Shown here one piece after another: positions 24,857 through 33,467 of a stretch of DNA of 64,000 bases. Under the pieces are notes generated by a model, which made no database searches, had not been told where the DNA came from, and was given only the letters and a program-made list of their open reading frames with translations. The stretch spans positions 124,001-188,000 of the forward strand of contig NZ_JAFCLN010000011.1 in the NCBI RefSeq assembly GCF_018129385.1. Direction: 5' to 3'. This stretch comes from Bradyrhizobium lablabi. Lineage in GTDB: Bacteria > Pseudomonadota > Alphaproteobacteria > Rhizobiales > Xanthobacteraceae. Both the position numbers and the translations under genes were made by a program. Within the stretch, counting starts at the first letter, position 1. Each line of letters opens with the position of its first letter.

Positions 24857-26368
24857 CTAGATGTCCTGCCCTGAATACGAACAGTTGAATGACTTGTTGC
24901 AGAGTGGAAAGTCCGCCACGATGTTGTTCTCGATCGCCGCCTCGAGCAGTGGCCACTGGAACCAGGACGGATCGCGCAGGTGGCAGCGCTCGACGACGCC
25001 GTCGCGCAGGCGGAGCCAGACCAGCACGTCGCCGCGAAAGCCCTCGACGATCGCCATGCCCTCGCGCGCCTCGCGGCGATCTCCGGCATGCGTTCCCAGC
25101 GCACCGTCGGGTAGCCGCTCCAGAATCTGATCGATCAGCGCGATCGACTGCTCGACTTCACGCACACGGATCCAGACGCGCGCGTTGACGTCGCCCTCAT
25201 TCAGGACCGGTACCTCGAAGCGCAGATTGTCATATGGCGCATAGGCAAGGGTCCGGCGCGTGTCGAAGGATCGGCCGGAGGCGCGTCCGATGTAGCCGCC
25301 GGCGGCGTATCGTTTGGCAAGTTGCGGCTTGACGATGCCGGTATCGACGGTGCGGTCCTGCAACGATGCGGTGTTGTCGTACAGCTCCACCAGTTCCGGA
25401 AAGCGCAGGCGGATGTTGTCGAGCGTCGTGCGAATGGTGGCCTTGCCCGCCTTGTCGAGGTTGCGCGTCACGCCTCCGGGCACGATGATGTCCCGCATCA
25501 GGCGGTGGCCGAAGGCGGAATGGGCCGCACGCAGAATGCTTTCGCGCAGCACGCCGCAATGGGCGTTGATCAGGGCGAAAGACGCATCGTTGCAGATCGC
25601 GCCGATATCGCCGAAATGGTTGGCGAGCCGTTCCAGTTCGGCCAGCAGCGCGCGCAGCCAGCTCGCGCGATCCGGCACCGTCAGGTCCAGCGCTGCTTCG
25701 GCAGCCTTCGAAAACGCATAGGCATAGGCAACGGTGCTGTCGCCCGATACGCGTCCGGCGAGCCGGACGGCCCGTTCGAGGCTGGCTCCCGTCATCAGTC
25801 CCTCGGTGCCCTTGTGGGTGTATCCCAGCCGCTGCTCCAGCCGGACCACGGTCTCGCCGCTGGCGGTGAAACGGAAATGCCCGGGCTCGATGATTCCGGC
25901 GTGCACGGGGCCGACCGCGATCTGGTGCATGTCCTCGCCTTCCACCGGAAGGAAGCGATAGGGCGCGGTCTGCGTCAGCGCGTCGATGCGCGCGCCCAGC
26001 GGAAAGCGAACGCCCCATCGATTGTGGTCGAGCCAGGGGCGGCCATCGGGCAAGCCTTCCGGCGACAATCCGAACAGGTCCCTGATGGTGCGCTCCAGTC
26101 GCATCGCGGGCGGGTGGCGCTGGCTGACCGAGGGGTAGCGGCGATCGGGGCAGTCGAGGCTGACGACGGCAACGGCCGCGGCCTGCTGGTCCAGGATCGC
26201 CATGTGCACGGTCGACGGTTCGCCCCAGAGACCGAGCAGACTCCAGCGTCCATGCGCCAGTTCGCCCGCGGCGAATTCCCAGATCGAGGTATCGACGGCA
26301 ACGCGCGGCCAGGGGCGATGCTGCGGGATCGAGCGGCCTTCCAGCACAAGATCGGTCAGGGATGGCAT
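24857..26368 (-). CDS. hyfG: HycE/HyfG-like large subunit lacking the NiFe ligands
   Basis: 503 residues: a NuoC-like N-terminal domain (about 1-145), then the NuoD/NiFe-hydrogenase large-subunit domain with GPVHAGIIEPGHFRF and GYTHKGTEGLM. In true hydrogenases the next motif has CxxC; here it is RVSGDS (206-211). The C-terminal DPCxxC is replaced by DPSWFQW (466-472). Both cysteine pairs that hold Ni and Fe are therefore absent, so H2 chemistry is not expected. The tail has two cysteines, C490 and C496. It fits the energy-converting-hydrogenase-related (Ehr) group. Starts 12 bp after hyfF. Confidence 0.9.
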   Translation of the reverse strand: MPSLTDLVLEGRSIPQHRPWPRVAVDTSIWEFAAGELAHGRWSLLGLWGEPSTVHMAILDQQAAAVAVVSLDCPDRRYPSVSQRHPPAMRLERTIRDLFGLSPEGLPDGRPWLDHNRWGVRFPLGARIDALTQTAPYRFLPVEGEDMHQIAVGPVHAGIIEPGHFRFTASGETVVRLEQRLGYTHKGTEGLMTGASLERAVRLAGRVSGDSTVAYAYAFSKAAEAALDLTVPDRASWLRALLAELERLANHFGDIGAICNDASFALINAHCGVLRESILRAAHSAFGHRLMRDIIVPGGVTRNLDKAGKATIRTTLDNIRLRFPELVELYDNTASLQDRTVDTGIVKPQLAKRYAAGGYIGRASGRSFDTRRTLAYAPYDNLRFEVPVLNEGDVNARVWIRVREVEQSIALIDQILERLPDGALGTHAGDRREAREGMAIVEGFRGDVLVWLRLRDGVVERCHLRDPSWFQWPLLEAAIENNIVADFPLCNKSFNCSYSGQDI

Positions 26369-26380
26369 GTGCCGTTCATC

Positions 26381-27832
26381 CTATCCAAGAAGCCGGGCGA
26401 CGTGCTGGAACCAGGTCACGAGCGGCGGGGGCAGGTAGATTCCGGCGCCCAGAACCAAAGCGAGATGCGCGAACATCGGCACATAGGAGGCGTCGGCCGA
26501 AGCCTTGCTGCCGCGCGGCTCGCCGAACGCGACACTGGTGAGGCGCAGCGTCAATGCGCCAAACGCAAGCAGGAGCCCGAACACCAGGACGATCGCCAGC
26601 AGCGGCTGCCGCGCGAAGGTCGAACTGACGACGAGAAACTCGCTCATGAAGATGCCGAGCGGCGGCAGTCCGGCAATGGCGACGACGCCCACGACGAAAC
26701 CCCATCCGAGCGCCGGATGGGTCACGGTGAGGCCGCGGATCCGGTTGATCCGCTGCGTGCCCTTGATCTGAGAGATGTGGCCGACGGCGTAGAAGATCGC
26801 CGACTTGGTGAGGCTGTGCATCACCATGTGCAAGAGGCCTGCGAAATTGGCGAGCGGGCCGCCCATCCCGAACGCGAACACGATGATGCCCATGTGCTCG
26901 ATCGATGAATAGGCGAACAGGCGCTTGATGTCGCGGCGCCGGTACAGCATGAACGCCGCGAACACCAGCGAAACCAGCCCCATCGTCACCATCAGCGGGC
27001 CGGGAGCGATCGCCGCCGGATTGGCCGCCATCAGGATCTTGAAGCGCAGCAGGGCATAGAGCGCGACGTTCAGCAGCAGGCCCGACAACACCGCCGATAT
27101 CGGCGTCGGGCCTTCCGCGTGCGCGTCGGGCAGCCAGGCGTGCAGCGGCGCGAGACCGACCTTGGTGCCGTAGCCGAGAAACAGGAAGATGAAGGCGACG
27201 TTGAGCAGCGCCGGATCGAAGCGCGCGGCGTGCTCGATCAGCAGGGTCCAGATCATGCCGTCCTGGCCTTCGCCGACCACGGGGCGCGCCGCCATGTAGA
27301 CCAGGATGGTGCCGAACAGCGCGAAAGCGATCCCGACGCTGCCGAGGATGAAATACTTCCATGCCGCCTCCAGAGCAGCATGCGTGCGGTAGATGCCGAC
27401 CATCAGGACCGTGGTCAGCGTCGCGAGTTCGACCGCGACCCACATCAGCCCGATATTGTTCGACACGAACGCGAGGTTCATGCCGAACATCATGGTCTGG
27501 TACATCGCGTGGTAGAAACGGAGATAGACCGGCGTCAACCGGCCGGTTTCGAGTTCGTGGGCGATGTAGCTGGCGCTGAAGATGCTGGTCGTGAAGCCGA
27601 CGAAGGTGTTGAGCACGATGAAGACGATGTTGAGATCGTCGATCAGCATATAGGGGCCCGGCGGCGGGCGATCGATCACGAAGACGGAAAGCGCCGCGAG
27701 AAATGTCGCCAGGCTCGCCACCACATTGAGCCGCGCCGTCAGCCGGTAGCCGGGCAAGGCGGCCAGCAGCGCGGCCGACCCGATCGGGATCAGCAGGACC
27801 GCCGCCACGGCATCGAAGGAATGCGCACTCAT
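26381..27832 (-). CDS. hyfF: HyfF-like (NuoN/NuoM-type) proton-channel subunit
   Basis: 483 residues with about 14 membrane helices. The antiporter-like signature residues are kept: Glu in LMWVAVELATLTTV (helix 5), Lys in GYGTKVGLAPLHAWLPDAH (helix 7) and His/Lys in HMVMHSLTKSAIFY. It should form a proton half-channel pair in the inner membrane. ATG 27832 overlaps the hyfE stop by four bases (ATGA), which supports the start and translational coupling. Confidence 0.92.
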   Translation of the reverse strand: MSAHSFDAVAAVLLIPIGSAALLAALPGYRLTARLNVVASLATFLAALSVFVIDRPPPGPYMLIDDLNIVFIVLNTFVGFTTSIFSASYIAHELETGRLTPVYLRFYHAMYQTMMFGMNLAFVSNNIGLMWVAVELATLTTVLMVGIYRTHAALEAAWKYFILGSVGIAFALFGTILVYMAARPVVGEGQDGMIWTLLIEHAARFDPALLNVAFIFLFLGYGTKVGLAPLHAWLPDAHAEGPTPISAVLSGLLLNVALYALLRFKILMAANPAAIAPGPLMVTMGLVSLVFAAFMLYRRRDIKRLFAYSSIEHMGIIVFAFGMGGPLANFAGLLHMVMHSLTKSAIFYAVGHISQIKGTQRINRIRGLTVTHPALGWGFVVGVVAIAGLPPLGIFMSEFLVVSSTFARQPLLAIVLVFGLLLAFGALTLRLTSVAFGEPRGSKASADASYVPMFAHLALVLGAGIYLPPPLVTWFQHVARLLG

Positions 27833-28497
27833 CGCCGCTCGCCCCTGAAGTCATCGAGCGCGGAGACATCGACGGAATCGAACCGTTCGCGGATCCGGAA
27901 CAGGAAGATGCCGATCACGATGAAGGCGATCAGGATCGAGAAGGCGACGCTGATCTCGACCACCAGCGGCATGCCCTTGGCGCCGGTCGCCGCCAGCACC
28001 AGCCCGTTCTCGAGCGACATGAATCCGACCACCTGGCTGACCGCGTTGCGGCGCGTCACCATGACCAGCAGGCCGAGCAGCACGACCGACAGCGCGAAGG
28101 CGAGATCCTCGCGCGCCAGCGGGTCGGCGTCGGCGGTCACCCGCAGCATCAGCACCATCGAGAGCGCGACCAGCGCCATCCCGGCCAGCATGGTCGGGCC
28201 GATGCCGACGGCCGCCTCGATGTCGCGATGGATTCCGAGCTGCTTGACGATGCGGTGCAGCGCCACCGGAATGACGATCGCCTTGAAGACGAGGGCGATG
28301 ATTGCGGTGATGTAGAGATGCGGCGCGTCCTGCACGAACGCCTGCCAGGCCACCGAAAGCGACAGCACCACGGCGTGCAGCGCGAACACGTTGAGCAGCG
28401 AATAGAGCCGGTCCTGGTACAGCATCATGAAGCTGATGAGGACCAGGCCGCCGGCCAGCGTGTGCGACACGTCGAAGGCGAGGCTGTGCATCTGCAT
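27829..28497 (-). CDS. hyfE: HyfE-like (NuoK-type) membrane subunit
   Basis: 222 residues with about seven hydrophobic segments, starting MQMHSLAFDVSHTLAGGLVL. The NuoK-like core is toward the C-terminus (VSQVVGFMSLENGLVLAAT), where the Glu in SLEN corresponds to the membrane-buried NuoK glutamate. Hydrogenase-4 component E proteins have this length. The ATG overlaps the hyfC stop (both at 28497), and a second ATG at 28491 is possible. Couples the hyfC and hyfF subunits in the membrane arm. Confidence 0.9.
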   Translation of the reverse strand: MQMHSLAFDVSHTLAGGLVLISFMMLYQDRLYSLLNVFALHAVVLSLSVAWQAFVQDAPHLYITAIIALVFKAIVIPVALHRIVKQLGIHRDIEAAVGIGPTMLAGMALVALSMVLMLRVTADADPLAREDLAFALSVVLLGLLVMVTRRNAVSQVVGFMSLENGLVLAATGAKGMPLVVEISVAFSILIAFIVIGIFLFRIRERFDSVDVSALDDFRGERR

Positions 28498-29453
28498 CAA
28501 AAACTCCTCGACACGAACAGCAGCAGCGTGCCCAGCAGGCCGAGCATCAGCGCCGCACCCAGGAACTGCGGAACGCGGAACACCCGCATTTTCGCGGTTG
28601 CAGTCTCGAACAGCGCGAGGAAGAAGCCGGCGGCCGCGAGCTTGACGATATAGGCGGCGGCGCCAACGGCGTAGGACAGCGCGCCGGTACCGAACACCGC
28701 GATCTTCCAGGGCAGGAACACGCAGGCGATCAGCGAGACATAGAGCAAGAGTTTGAGGAACGCGCCGAACTCGATCATGGCGAGGTGCCGTCCCGAATAT
28801 TCCAGCACCATCGCCTCGTGCACCATGGTGAGCTCGAGGTGGGTGGCCGGATTGTCGACGGGGATGCGCGCGTTCTCCGCCAGCGCCACCATGATCAGCG
28901 CGATCACCGCCATGCCGAGCGACACCCGCAGGCCGACATAGGACGAGGCCATGAAATTGGCCACCGTCGAAAGCTGGGTCGAGCCGGCGACCAGCGCCAT
29001 GCAGAACACGATCAGCAGCATCGCGGGCTCGGCGAGCGCGGCGATCATGACCTCGCGGCTGGAGCCGATGCCGCCGAAACTGGTGCCGACATCCATCCCC
29101 GCCAGCGCCAGGAAGAACCGCGCGCTGCCGAGCAGGGCGACGATCGCAATCAGGTCGGCGGTCCAGTTGAACAACAGGCCCGTCGCAAAGGTCGGCACCA
29201 GCGCGGCCGCGACCCAGATCGCGGCAAAGGTCACGTAAGGCGTCACCCGGAACAGCCACGAGGCGTTTTCCGCCAGCACCACTTCCTTGCGCAGCAGCCG
29301 CAGCAGGTCGCGATAGGGCTGGAATATCGAAGCACCCTGGCGGCGCAGCAACCGGGCCTTGACCTTGCGCACGAAGCCGGTCAGCAGCGGTGCCAGCAGC
29401 AGCACCAGCAGCATCTGGATGCCTTGCACCAATATGTCCGAGATTACGACCAT
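28497..29453 (-). CDS. hyfC: HyfC-like (NuoH-type) membrane anchor subunit
   Basis: 318 residues with eight hydrophobic segments. NuoH-family features include RLLRRQGASIFQPYRDLLRL early on, LAGMDVGTSFGGIGSSREVM and ARIPVDNPATHLELTMVHEA, the latter with the acidic residues lining the presumed proton path near the quinone-like cavity. It anchors the peripheral HyfG/HyfI arm to the membrane. ATG 29453 overlaps the last codons of hyfB by ten bases. Confidence 0.92.
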   Translation of the reverse strand: MVVISDILVQGIQMLLVLLLAPLLTGFVRKVKARLLRRQGASIFQPYRDLLRLLRKEVVLAENASWLFRVTPYVTFAAIWVAAALVPTFATGLLFNWTADLIAIVALLGSARFFLALAGMDVGTSFGGIGSSREVMIAALAEPAMLLIVFCMALVAGSTQLSTVANFMASSYVGLRVSLGMAVIALIMVALAENARIPVDNPATHLELTMVHEAMVLEYSGRHLAMIEFGAFLKLLLYVSLIACVFLPWKIAVFGTGALSYAVGAAAYIVKLAAAGFFLALFETATAKMRVFRVPQFLGAALMLGLLGTLLLFVSRSF

Positions 29454-31459
29454 ATCGCGAGCACCAGAAGCAGCGTGACGAGGGTGGCGAACACCAGGCT
29501 GAGATAGCGGCGGATGGTCAGGAATTGCAGCCGGTTGAGTTTCTCGGAAGAAAGCCCGACTGCGGCTGCGATGGGTTCGTACATTCCTTCCCAGATCAGG
29601 TCGTGCAATTCGATCCGCAGCCGCGCCGGCCGGATATCGCCGGGCGCCGGCATCTCGACATGATCGCGCGCGTGGAAGGCCAGCGTGCCGAACACGCGGC
29701 GGATCGGCTGGGCGAAGCTGCCGCCGGAATATTGCGCCGCCGGCGTCGGGTCGGAGAAACCGCAGCCCCAGGCCGGCCCGCGCCGCAACGCATGCGAGGC
29801 GAAGCGGTGGATGAAGTAGACGGCGAGCGAGGCGGAGATGGTGATGAACACCATCACCAGCAATCCGTTGTAGGAACTGCGGCTCTCCGCGATCGGCACG
29901 ATCGAGAGCCAGGGCTCGTTGACCTGTATCGGCATCCGGCTGCCGAGGATCTGCATCGCGACCGGCGACAGCGCATCGATCACCAGCCCCGGCAGGATTC
30001 CGGCCAGCAGGCACAATGCCGCGAGAATGAACATCGCAGCGAGCGAGAAGCGATCGACTTCGCCGGCGGTTTCCGCTGCGACGCTGCGCGGCCGGCCGAG
30101 AAAGGCAACTCCGTACGCCTTGACGAAGCATGCCGCCGCCAGCGCCGCCGCCAGCGCCAGCAGCGCCCCGATCGCGGGCACCATGATCTTCAGCGCCCAT
30201 TGCGGCAGCTCCGGGCTTTGCAGCACGGCCTGGAAGATCAGCCATTCCGACACGAAGCCGTTGAACGGCGGGAGCGCCGAGATCGCGACGCAGCCGACCA
30301 GCACGACGAAGCTCGTGAGCGGCATGCGGTGGATCAGCCCGCCCAGCCTGTCCATGTCGCGTTCTCCCGTCGCGGTCAGGACGGCGCCGGCTCCGAAGAA
30401 CAGCAGGCTCTTGAAGAACGAGTGGTTGAGAACATGGAACAGGGCGGCGGTGAAGGCGAGCGCGGCGGCGAGCTTTTGGCCGTTGGCCTGGAAGGCCATG
30501 GCAAGGCCGAGGCTGGTGAAGATGATGCCGACATTCTCGATCGTGCTGTAGGCCAGCAGGCGCTTGAGATCCCGTTCCATCATGGCATAGAGGATGCCCA
30601 TCGCGGCAGTGATGCCGCCGAGGAAGAGCACGACCGCGCTCGCCGGCCAGCCCGGTTGCCCCAGCAGGTCGAAGATCACGCGGATGAAGCCGTAGATCGC
30701 GACCTTGGTCATGACGCCGCTCATCAGCGCCGAGACATGACTGGGAGCCGCCGGATGGGCGAGCGGCAGCCACACATGCAGCGGCACGAGGCCTGCCTTC
30801 GATCCCGCCCCGAGCAGCATCAGGATCAACACCAGCGTCGCCGTATAGGGCGTGTGCTGCGTGGCCCGGATGGCGGCGAACCCGTAGTCCCCGGCGGGAC
30901 CGGCGAGCAGGCCGAAAGCCAGCAACAGCGCCAGCGTGCCGAAACTCGCCATCACCAGATAGACGTAGCCTGCCCTGGCGTTGCCGGCCTCGCGGTGATG
31001 CGCCATCACCAGCGCCCATGACGCAAGCGACATGAACTCCCAGCAAAGCAGGTAGGAAAACGCGTCGTCCGCCAGCACCACGAGATTCATTCCTGCCAGG
31101 AAGGCGGGGAAGAACGGCAGCACGCGGTAAGGGGCGTGATCGTGGCGGCCGTAGCCGAGGCCGTAGAGGCTTGCGGCCGCGCCGCCGAGGTTGACGACGA
31201 CAAGGAAGAATCCTGCCAGCGCGTCGAGGCGGAAATGCGCGCCGAGCCAAGGCAGCCCGATCGGCAGCACCAGATCGCCGGGCTTCGTGGTGTCGCCGAG
31301 CAGCCAGCGAATGGCGCCGGTCAAGGCGATCGCGGACAGCGCGAGTGTCGCGCCGTACACCACGGCCGTCGCCGCCTTCGAGCGGCTCAGGATGATCGCC
31401 AGAACCGCCAGTCCCAGCAATCCGGCGATACAAGCCATTTGCAGGACGACAGGCGGCAT
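29444..31459 (-). CDS. hyfB: HyfB-like (NuoL-type) proton-channel subunit
   Basis: 671 residues with about 16 membrane helices. The antiporter-like residues are conserved: Glu in LLCWEFMSLASWALV, Lys and His in GAGSKAGLVPLHVWLPLAHP, and Lys in SGVMTKVAIYGFIRV. The C-terminus extends past the 14-helix core, as in HyfB/HycC. First structural gene of the operon; its ATG overlaps the XRE stop by one base (TGATG), so the regulator and pump subunit are translated from one transcript. Confidence 0.92.
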   Translation of the reverse strand: MPPVVLQMACIAGLLGLAVLAIILSRSKAATAVVYGATLALSAIALTGAIRWLLGDTTKPGDLVLPIGLPWLGAHFRLDALAGFFLVVVNLGGAAASLYGLGYGRHDHAPYRVLPFFPAFLAGMNLVVLADDAFSYLLCWEFMSLASWALVMAHHREAGNARAGYVYLVMASFGTLALLLAFGLLAGPAGDYGFAAIRATQHTPYTATLVLILMLLGAGSKAGLVPLHVWLPLAHPAAPSHVSALMSGVMTKVAIYGFIRVIFDLLGQPGWPASAVVLFLGGITAAMGILYAMMERDLKRLLAYSTIENVGIIFTSLGLAMAFQANGQKLAAALAFTAALFHVLNHSFFKSLLFFGAGAVLTATGERDMDRLGGLIHRMPLTSFVVLVGCVAISALPPFNGFVSEWLIFQAVLQSPELPQWALKIMVPAIGALLALAAALAAACFVKAYGVAFLGRPRSVAAETAGEVDRFSLAAMFILAALCLLAGILPGLVIDALSPVAMQILGSRMPIQVNEPWLSIVPIAESRSSYNGLLVMVFITISASLAVYFIHRFASHALRRGPAWGCGFSDPTPAAQYSGGSFAQPIRRVFGTLAFHARDHVEMPAPGDIRPARLRIELHDLIWEGMYEPIAAAVGLSSEKLNRLQFLTIRRYLSLVFATLVTLLLVLAIWS

Positions 31460-31779
31460 CAGGAGCGCGCCCTTGTTCGGCTTGCAGGCTTGTTGCTGGC
31501 TTGCTCGCCCGGAACCGGCTTGGCCGAAGCGGAGCCGCTTTTCAGGCGCACGCCGCGCCCCTGCGAATGGCTGGCGGCGCCATCGTCGATCAACTCGATT
31601 CCGGCCGCTTCGAAGGCGGCAACCAGCTTGACCAGCGAATCGACGTTGCCCCGAACCATCGTTTCGCTCGACTCCATGCGCTGAATGGTGGCCACGGAAA
31701 GTCCCGACAGTTCCGCGAGCCGGCGCTGATCGATGCCAAGAAGCACCCTGGCGGCGCGCAATTGAGCTGCCGTCATCAT
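31459..31779 (-). CDS. XRE-family HTH regulator, first gene of the hyf-like operon
   Basis: 106 residues. HTH region QLRAARVLLGIDQRRLAELS with recognition segment GLSVATIQRMESSETMV, then NVDSLVKLVAAFEAAGIELI. The tail is Ser/Lys/Arg-rich (about residues 80-106). Closely related to the XRE gene at 23970. As promoter-proximal gene, overlapping hyfB by one base, it most likely autoregulates the operon (inference). ATG 31779 or 31776; AGGCAGG lies just upstream. The palindrome over its -10 box is the natural candidate operator. Confidence 0.9.
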   Translation of the reverse strand: MMTAAQLRAARVLLGIDQRRLAELSGLSVATIQRMESSETMVRGNVDSLVKLVAAFEAAGIELIDDGAASHSQGRGVRLKSGSASAKPVPGEQASNKPASRTRARS

Positions 31780-31828
31780 TGGCCTGCCTCGCCGCCGGGA
31801 TTCCTGCCCGCACCAAGGATCATCTCTG

Positions 31829-31857
31829 CATCATAATTAATGATGTTAAAGTGTCAA
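31829..31857 (-). promoter_or_regulatory. Sigma-70-type promoter with overlapping palindrome for the hyf-like operon
   Basis: On the minus strand, a perfect -35 TTGACA (31857-31852) is 16 bases from TATGAT (31835-31830, five of six to TATAAT). A palindrome CATCAT-AATTA-ATGATG (31829-31845) overlaps the -10. The stretch is strikingly AT-rich for this genome. It sits 50 bp upstream of the XRE start. Confidence 0.72.
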
Positions 31858-31888
31858 CAAATGATATTTCAGATATCTAATCTAAGGG

Positions 31889-32746
31889 ATGCCTCTGCTG
31901 GCGACGGGACCGGAAAATGCCGTCATGATGCCGTGGAACCGGGATGCGGAGCGCGCCATGGACGAGATCGTCCTGTCCTCGCGAATGAAGCGGCTGACGC
32001 GATGGCTGGACGAAAACTGCCAGCCGGACAATCTGATTTGCCGGCAATTCGATGGCCCACCGTTCGGCCATGCTTACGTGACGATCGATCCGGAGCGGCA
32101 AGGCGAACTCGCCTCGTTCAATTTCAACCGCGTTCATCTGTGCGGGCGGGAAGCCGGCATGGAAGAGACCGGCATCGCCCACTGGACAAACCTGTTCATT
32201 CGCCACGGCGTGAAAAAGTTCTTTGTCTGGCTCAGCCCCGGACCGGAGATGGAGACGGTGCGCCGCTGGCTCGAAGCCGGCGGGCTCGCCCGCGTGCCGT
32301 ACGTCCGCTATCCGACGTTGCTGCGAGAGGGCAAGGCGCCGGCGCCGTTTCGAACCGACCTTGACGTATGCGAAGTCACCACTGAGGCGATCGCGGCTGC
32401 ACGGGAGCCGCTCGGCGAGGCGCTTTGGCCCGGATATGTGCAGTCGGCCGGCAAGGACGGTTTCTTCCATTACATGGCCTTCGACGGCTCGCGGCCGGTT
32501 GCGATCGCCTTGCTCGCGATCTTCGAAGACATCGCCTATCTGCTCTCCGCATCCACCGCGGAGGCGGACCGCAAGCGCGGGGCCCAGCAGGCCCTGATCG
32601 CGGCGCGGCTGGCGCACGCCGAAAGGCTCGGCTGCGCCATCGCAGTATCCGAAACCCTCAACATCCTCGAACATTCGCTTGGTAATCTACAACGCGCGGG
32701 TTTTCGCGAGGTCTATGAGAAGGAGGTTTATGCCTGGAGCGGCTGA
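31889..32746 (+). CDS. GNAT-like acetyltransferase, divergent from the hyf-like operon
   Basis: 285 residues. The C-terminal half has the GNAT pattern: FHYMAFDGSRPVAIALLAIF, then YLLSASTAEADRKRGAQQAL with R-x-x-G-x-x-x-L acetyl-CoA contacts, and LGCAIAVSETLNILEHSLGN. The N-terminal half (about 1-150) may be a degenerate second GNAT domain. Substrate unknown. ATG 31889 lies directly after AAGGG; ATG 31925 is an alternative. It shares the intergenic region with the hyf-like operon promoter. Confidence 0.72.
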   Translation: MPLLATGPENAVMMPWNRDAERAMDEIVLSSRMKRLTRWLDENCQPDNLICRQFDGPPFGHAYVTIDPERQGELASFNFNRVHLCGREAGMEETGIAHWTNLFIRHGVKKFFVWLSPGPEMETVRRWLEAGGLARVPYVRYPTLLREGKAPAPFRTDLDVCEVTTEAIAAAREPLGEALWPGYVQSAGKDGFFHYMAFDGSRPVAIALLAIFEDIAYLLSASTAEADRKRGAQQALIAARLAHAERLGCAIAVSETLNILEHSLGNLQRAGFREVYEKEVYAWSG

Positions 32747-32803
32747 CGCGCTTGAACCGTTGCGGCTTCCGCCGCGGCCGCGGAGCGGGCAAGATGCCCG
32801 GGC

Positions 32804-33436
32804 ATGCTCGATACCCGCGCCAACATCCTGCTCGCTTGTGCGCTCAGCGCGCTCGCCGGCTATGTCGACGGCATCGGCTTTCTGCATCTCGGCGGCCTGT
32901 TCGTTTCCTTCATGAGCGGCAACTCGACCCGGATGGGCGTCAGCCTGGCGGATGGTCAATGGTCTGATGCTATCGATGCGCTCGCGTTGATCGCATTGTT
33001 TGTCGGCGGAGCCGCCGGCGGAAGCCTGATCGTGCTCGGCCGCCGAAAGCGCCGCCAGGCGCTGGTGCTGCTGGTTGAAGCCGCTTTGCTGGCGGGTGCG
33101 GCGCTCGCGCATGCGTTTGACCTGCCATTCGCCGCGGTCGCGGCGATCGTGCTGGCGATGGGCCTGGAAAATGCGGTGTTTCAGATCGAGGGCGGGGCCG
33201 GGCTTGGCGTCACCTACGTCACCGGCGCGCTGGTGAAGGTCGGGCAGCTCATGGCTGCCGCGCTTACCGGGGGATCGCGCTGGGGCTGGTTGCCGAACCT
33301 GTTGATGTGGGCCGCGCTGGTCGCGGGCGCGGCCGCCGGCGCGTTTGCCTATGTCCGGATTGATCTTGCCGCGATCTGGTTTGCGGCGGGAGCTGCGCTC
33401 GCGCTGAGTGCCGCAAGCGCGAAGCGTCAGGATTGA
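32804..33436 (+). CDS. DUF1275 (YoaK-like) membrane protein
   Basis: 210 residues with six hydrophobic segments. LSALAGYVDGIGFLHLGGLF followed by FVSFMSGNSTRMG is the family signature, and GLGVTYVTGALVKVGQLMAA its second conserved block. Inner-membrane protein of unknown function. It lies 57 bp after the GNAT gene and 31 bp before aroE, so a GNAT-DUF1275-aroE transcript is possible. Confidence 0.88.
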   Translation: MLDTRANILLACALSALAGYVDGIGFLHLGGLFVSFMSGNSTRMGVSLADGQWSDAIDALALIALFVGGAAGGSLIVLGRRKRRQALVLLVEAALLAGAALAHAFDLPFAAVAAIVLAMGLENAVFQIEGGAGLGVTYVTGALVKVGQLMAAALTGGSRWGWLPNLLMWAALVAGAAAGAFAYVRIDLAAIWFAAGAALALSAASAKRQD

Positions 33437-33467
33437 CAGCGAACGCCGCTTGCCCGATTTGAAGGCC

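Noticed and set aside
25322..26908. A 528-residue rightward open frame opposite hyfG and hyfF
   Set aside because: Its composition is typical of an antisense frame in high-GC DNA, and it crosses a gene junction of the operon.
29390..31021. A 543-residue rightward open frame opposite hyfB
   Set aside because: It is the antisense shadow of a high-GC membrane-protein gene: composition is rich in Arg, Gln, His and Asp repeats without any domain, and hyfB on the other strand has a clear family match and operon overlap.
24311..31459. Functional energy-converting NiFe hydrogenase or formate hydrogenlyase
   Set aside because: Both metal-binding cysteine pairs are absent in the large subunit, and no hyp maturation genes, ferredoxin subunits or formate dehydrogenase are nearby.
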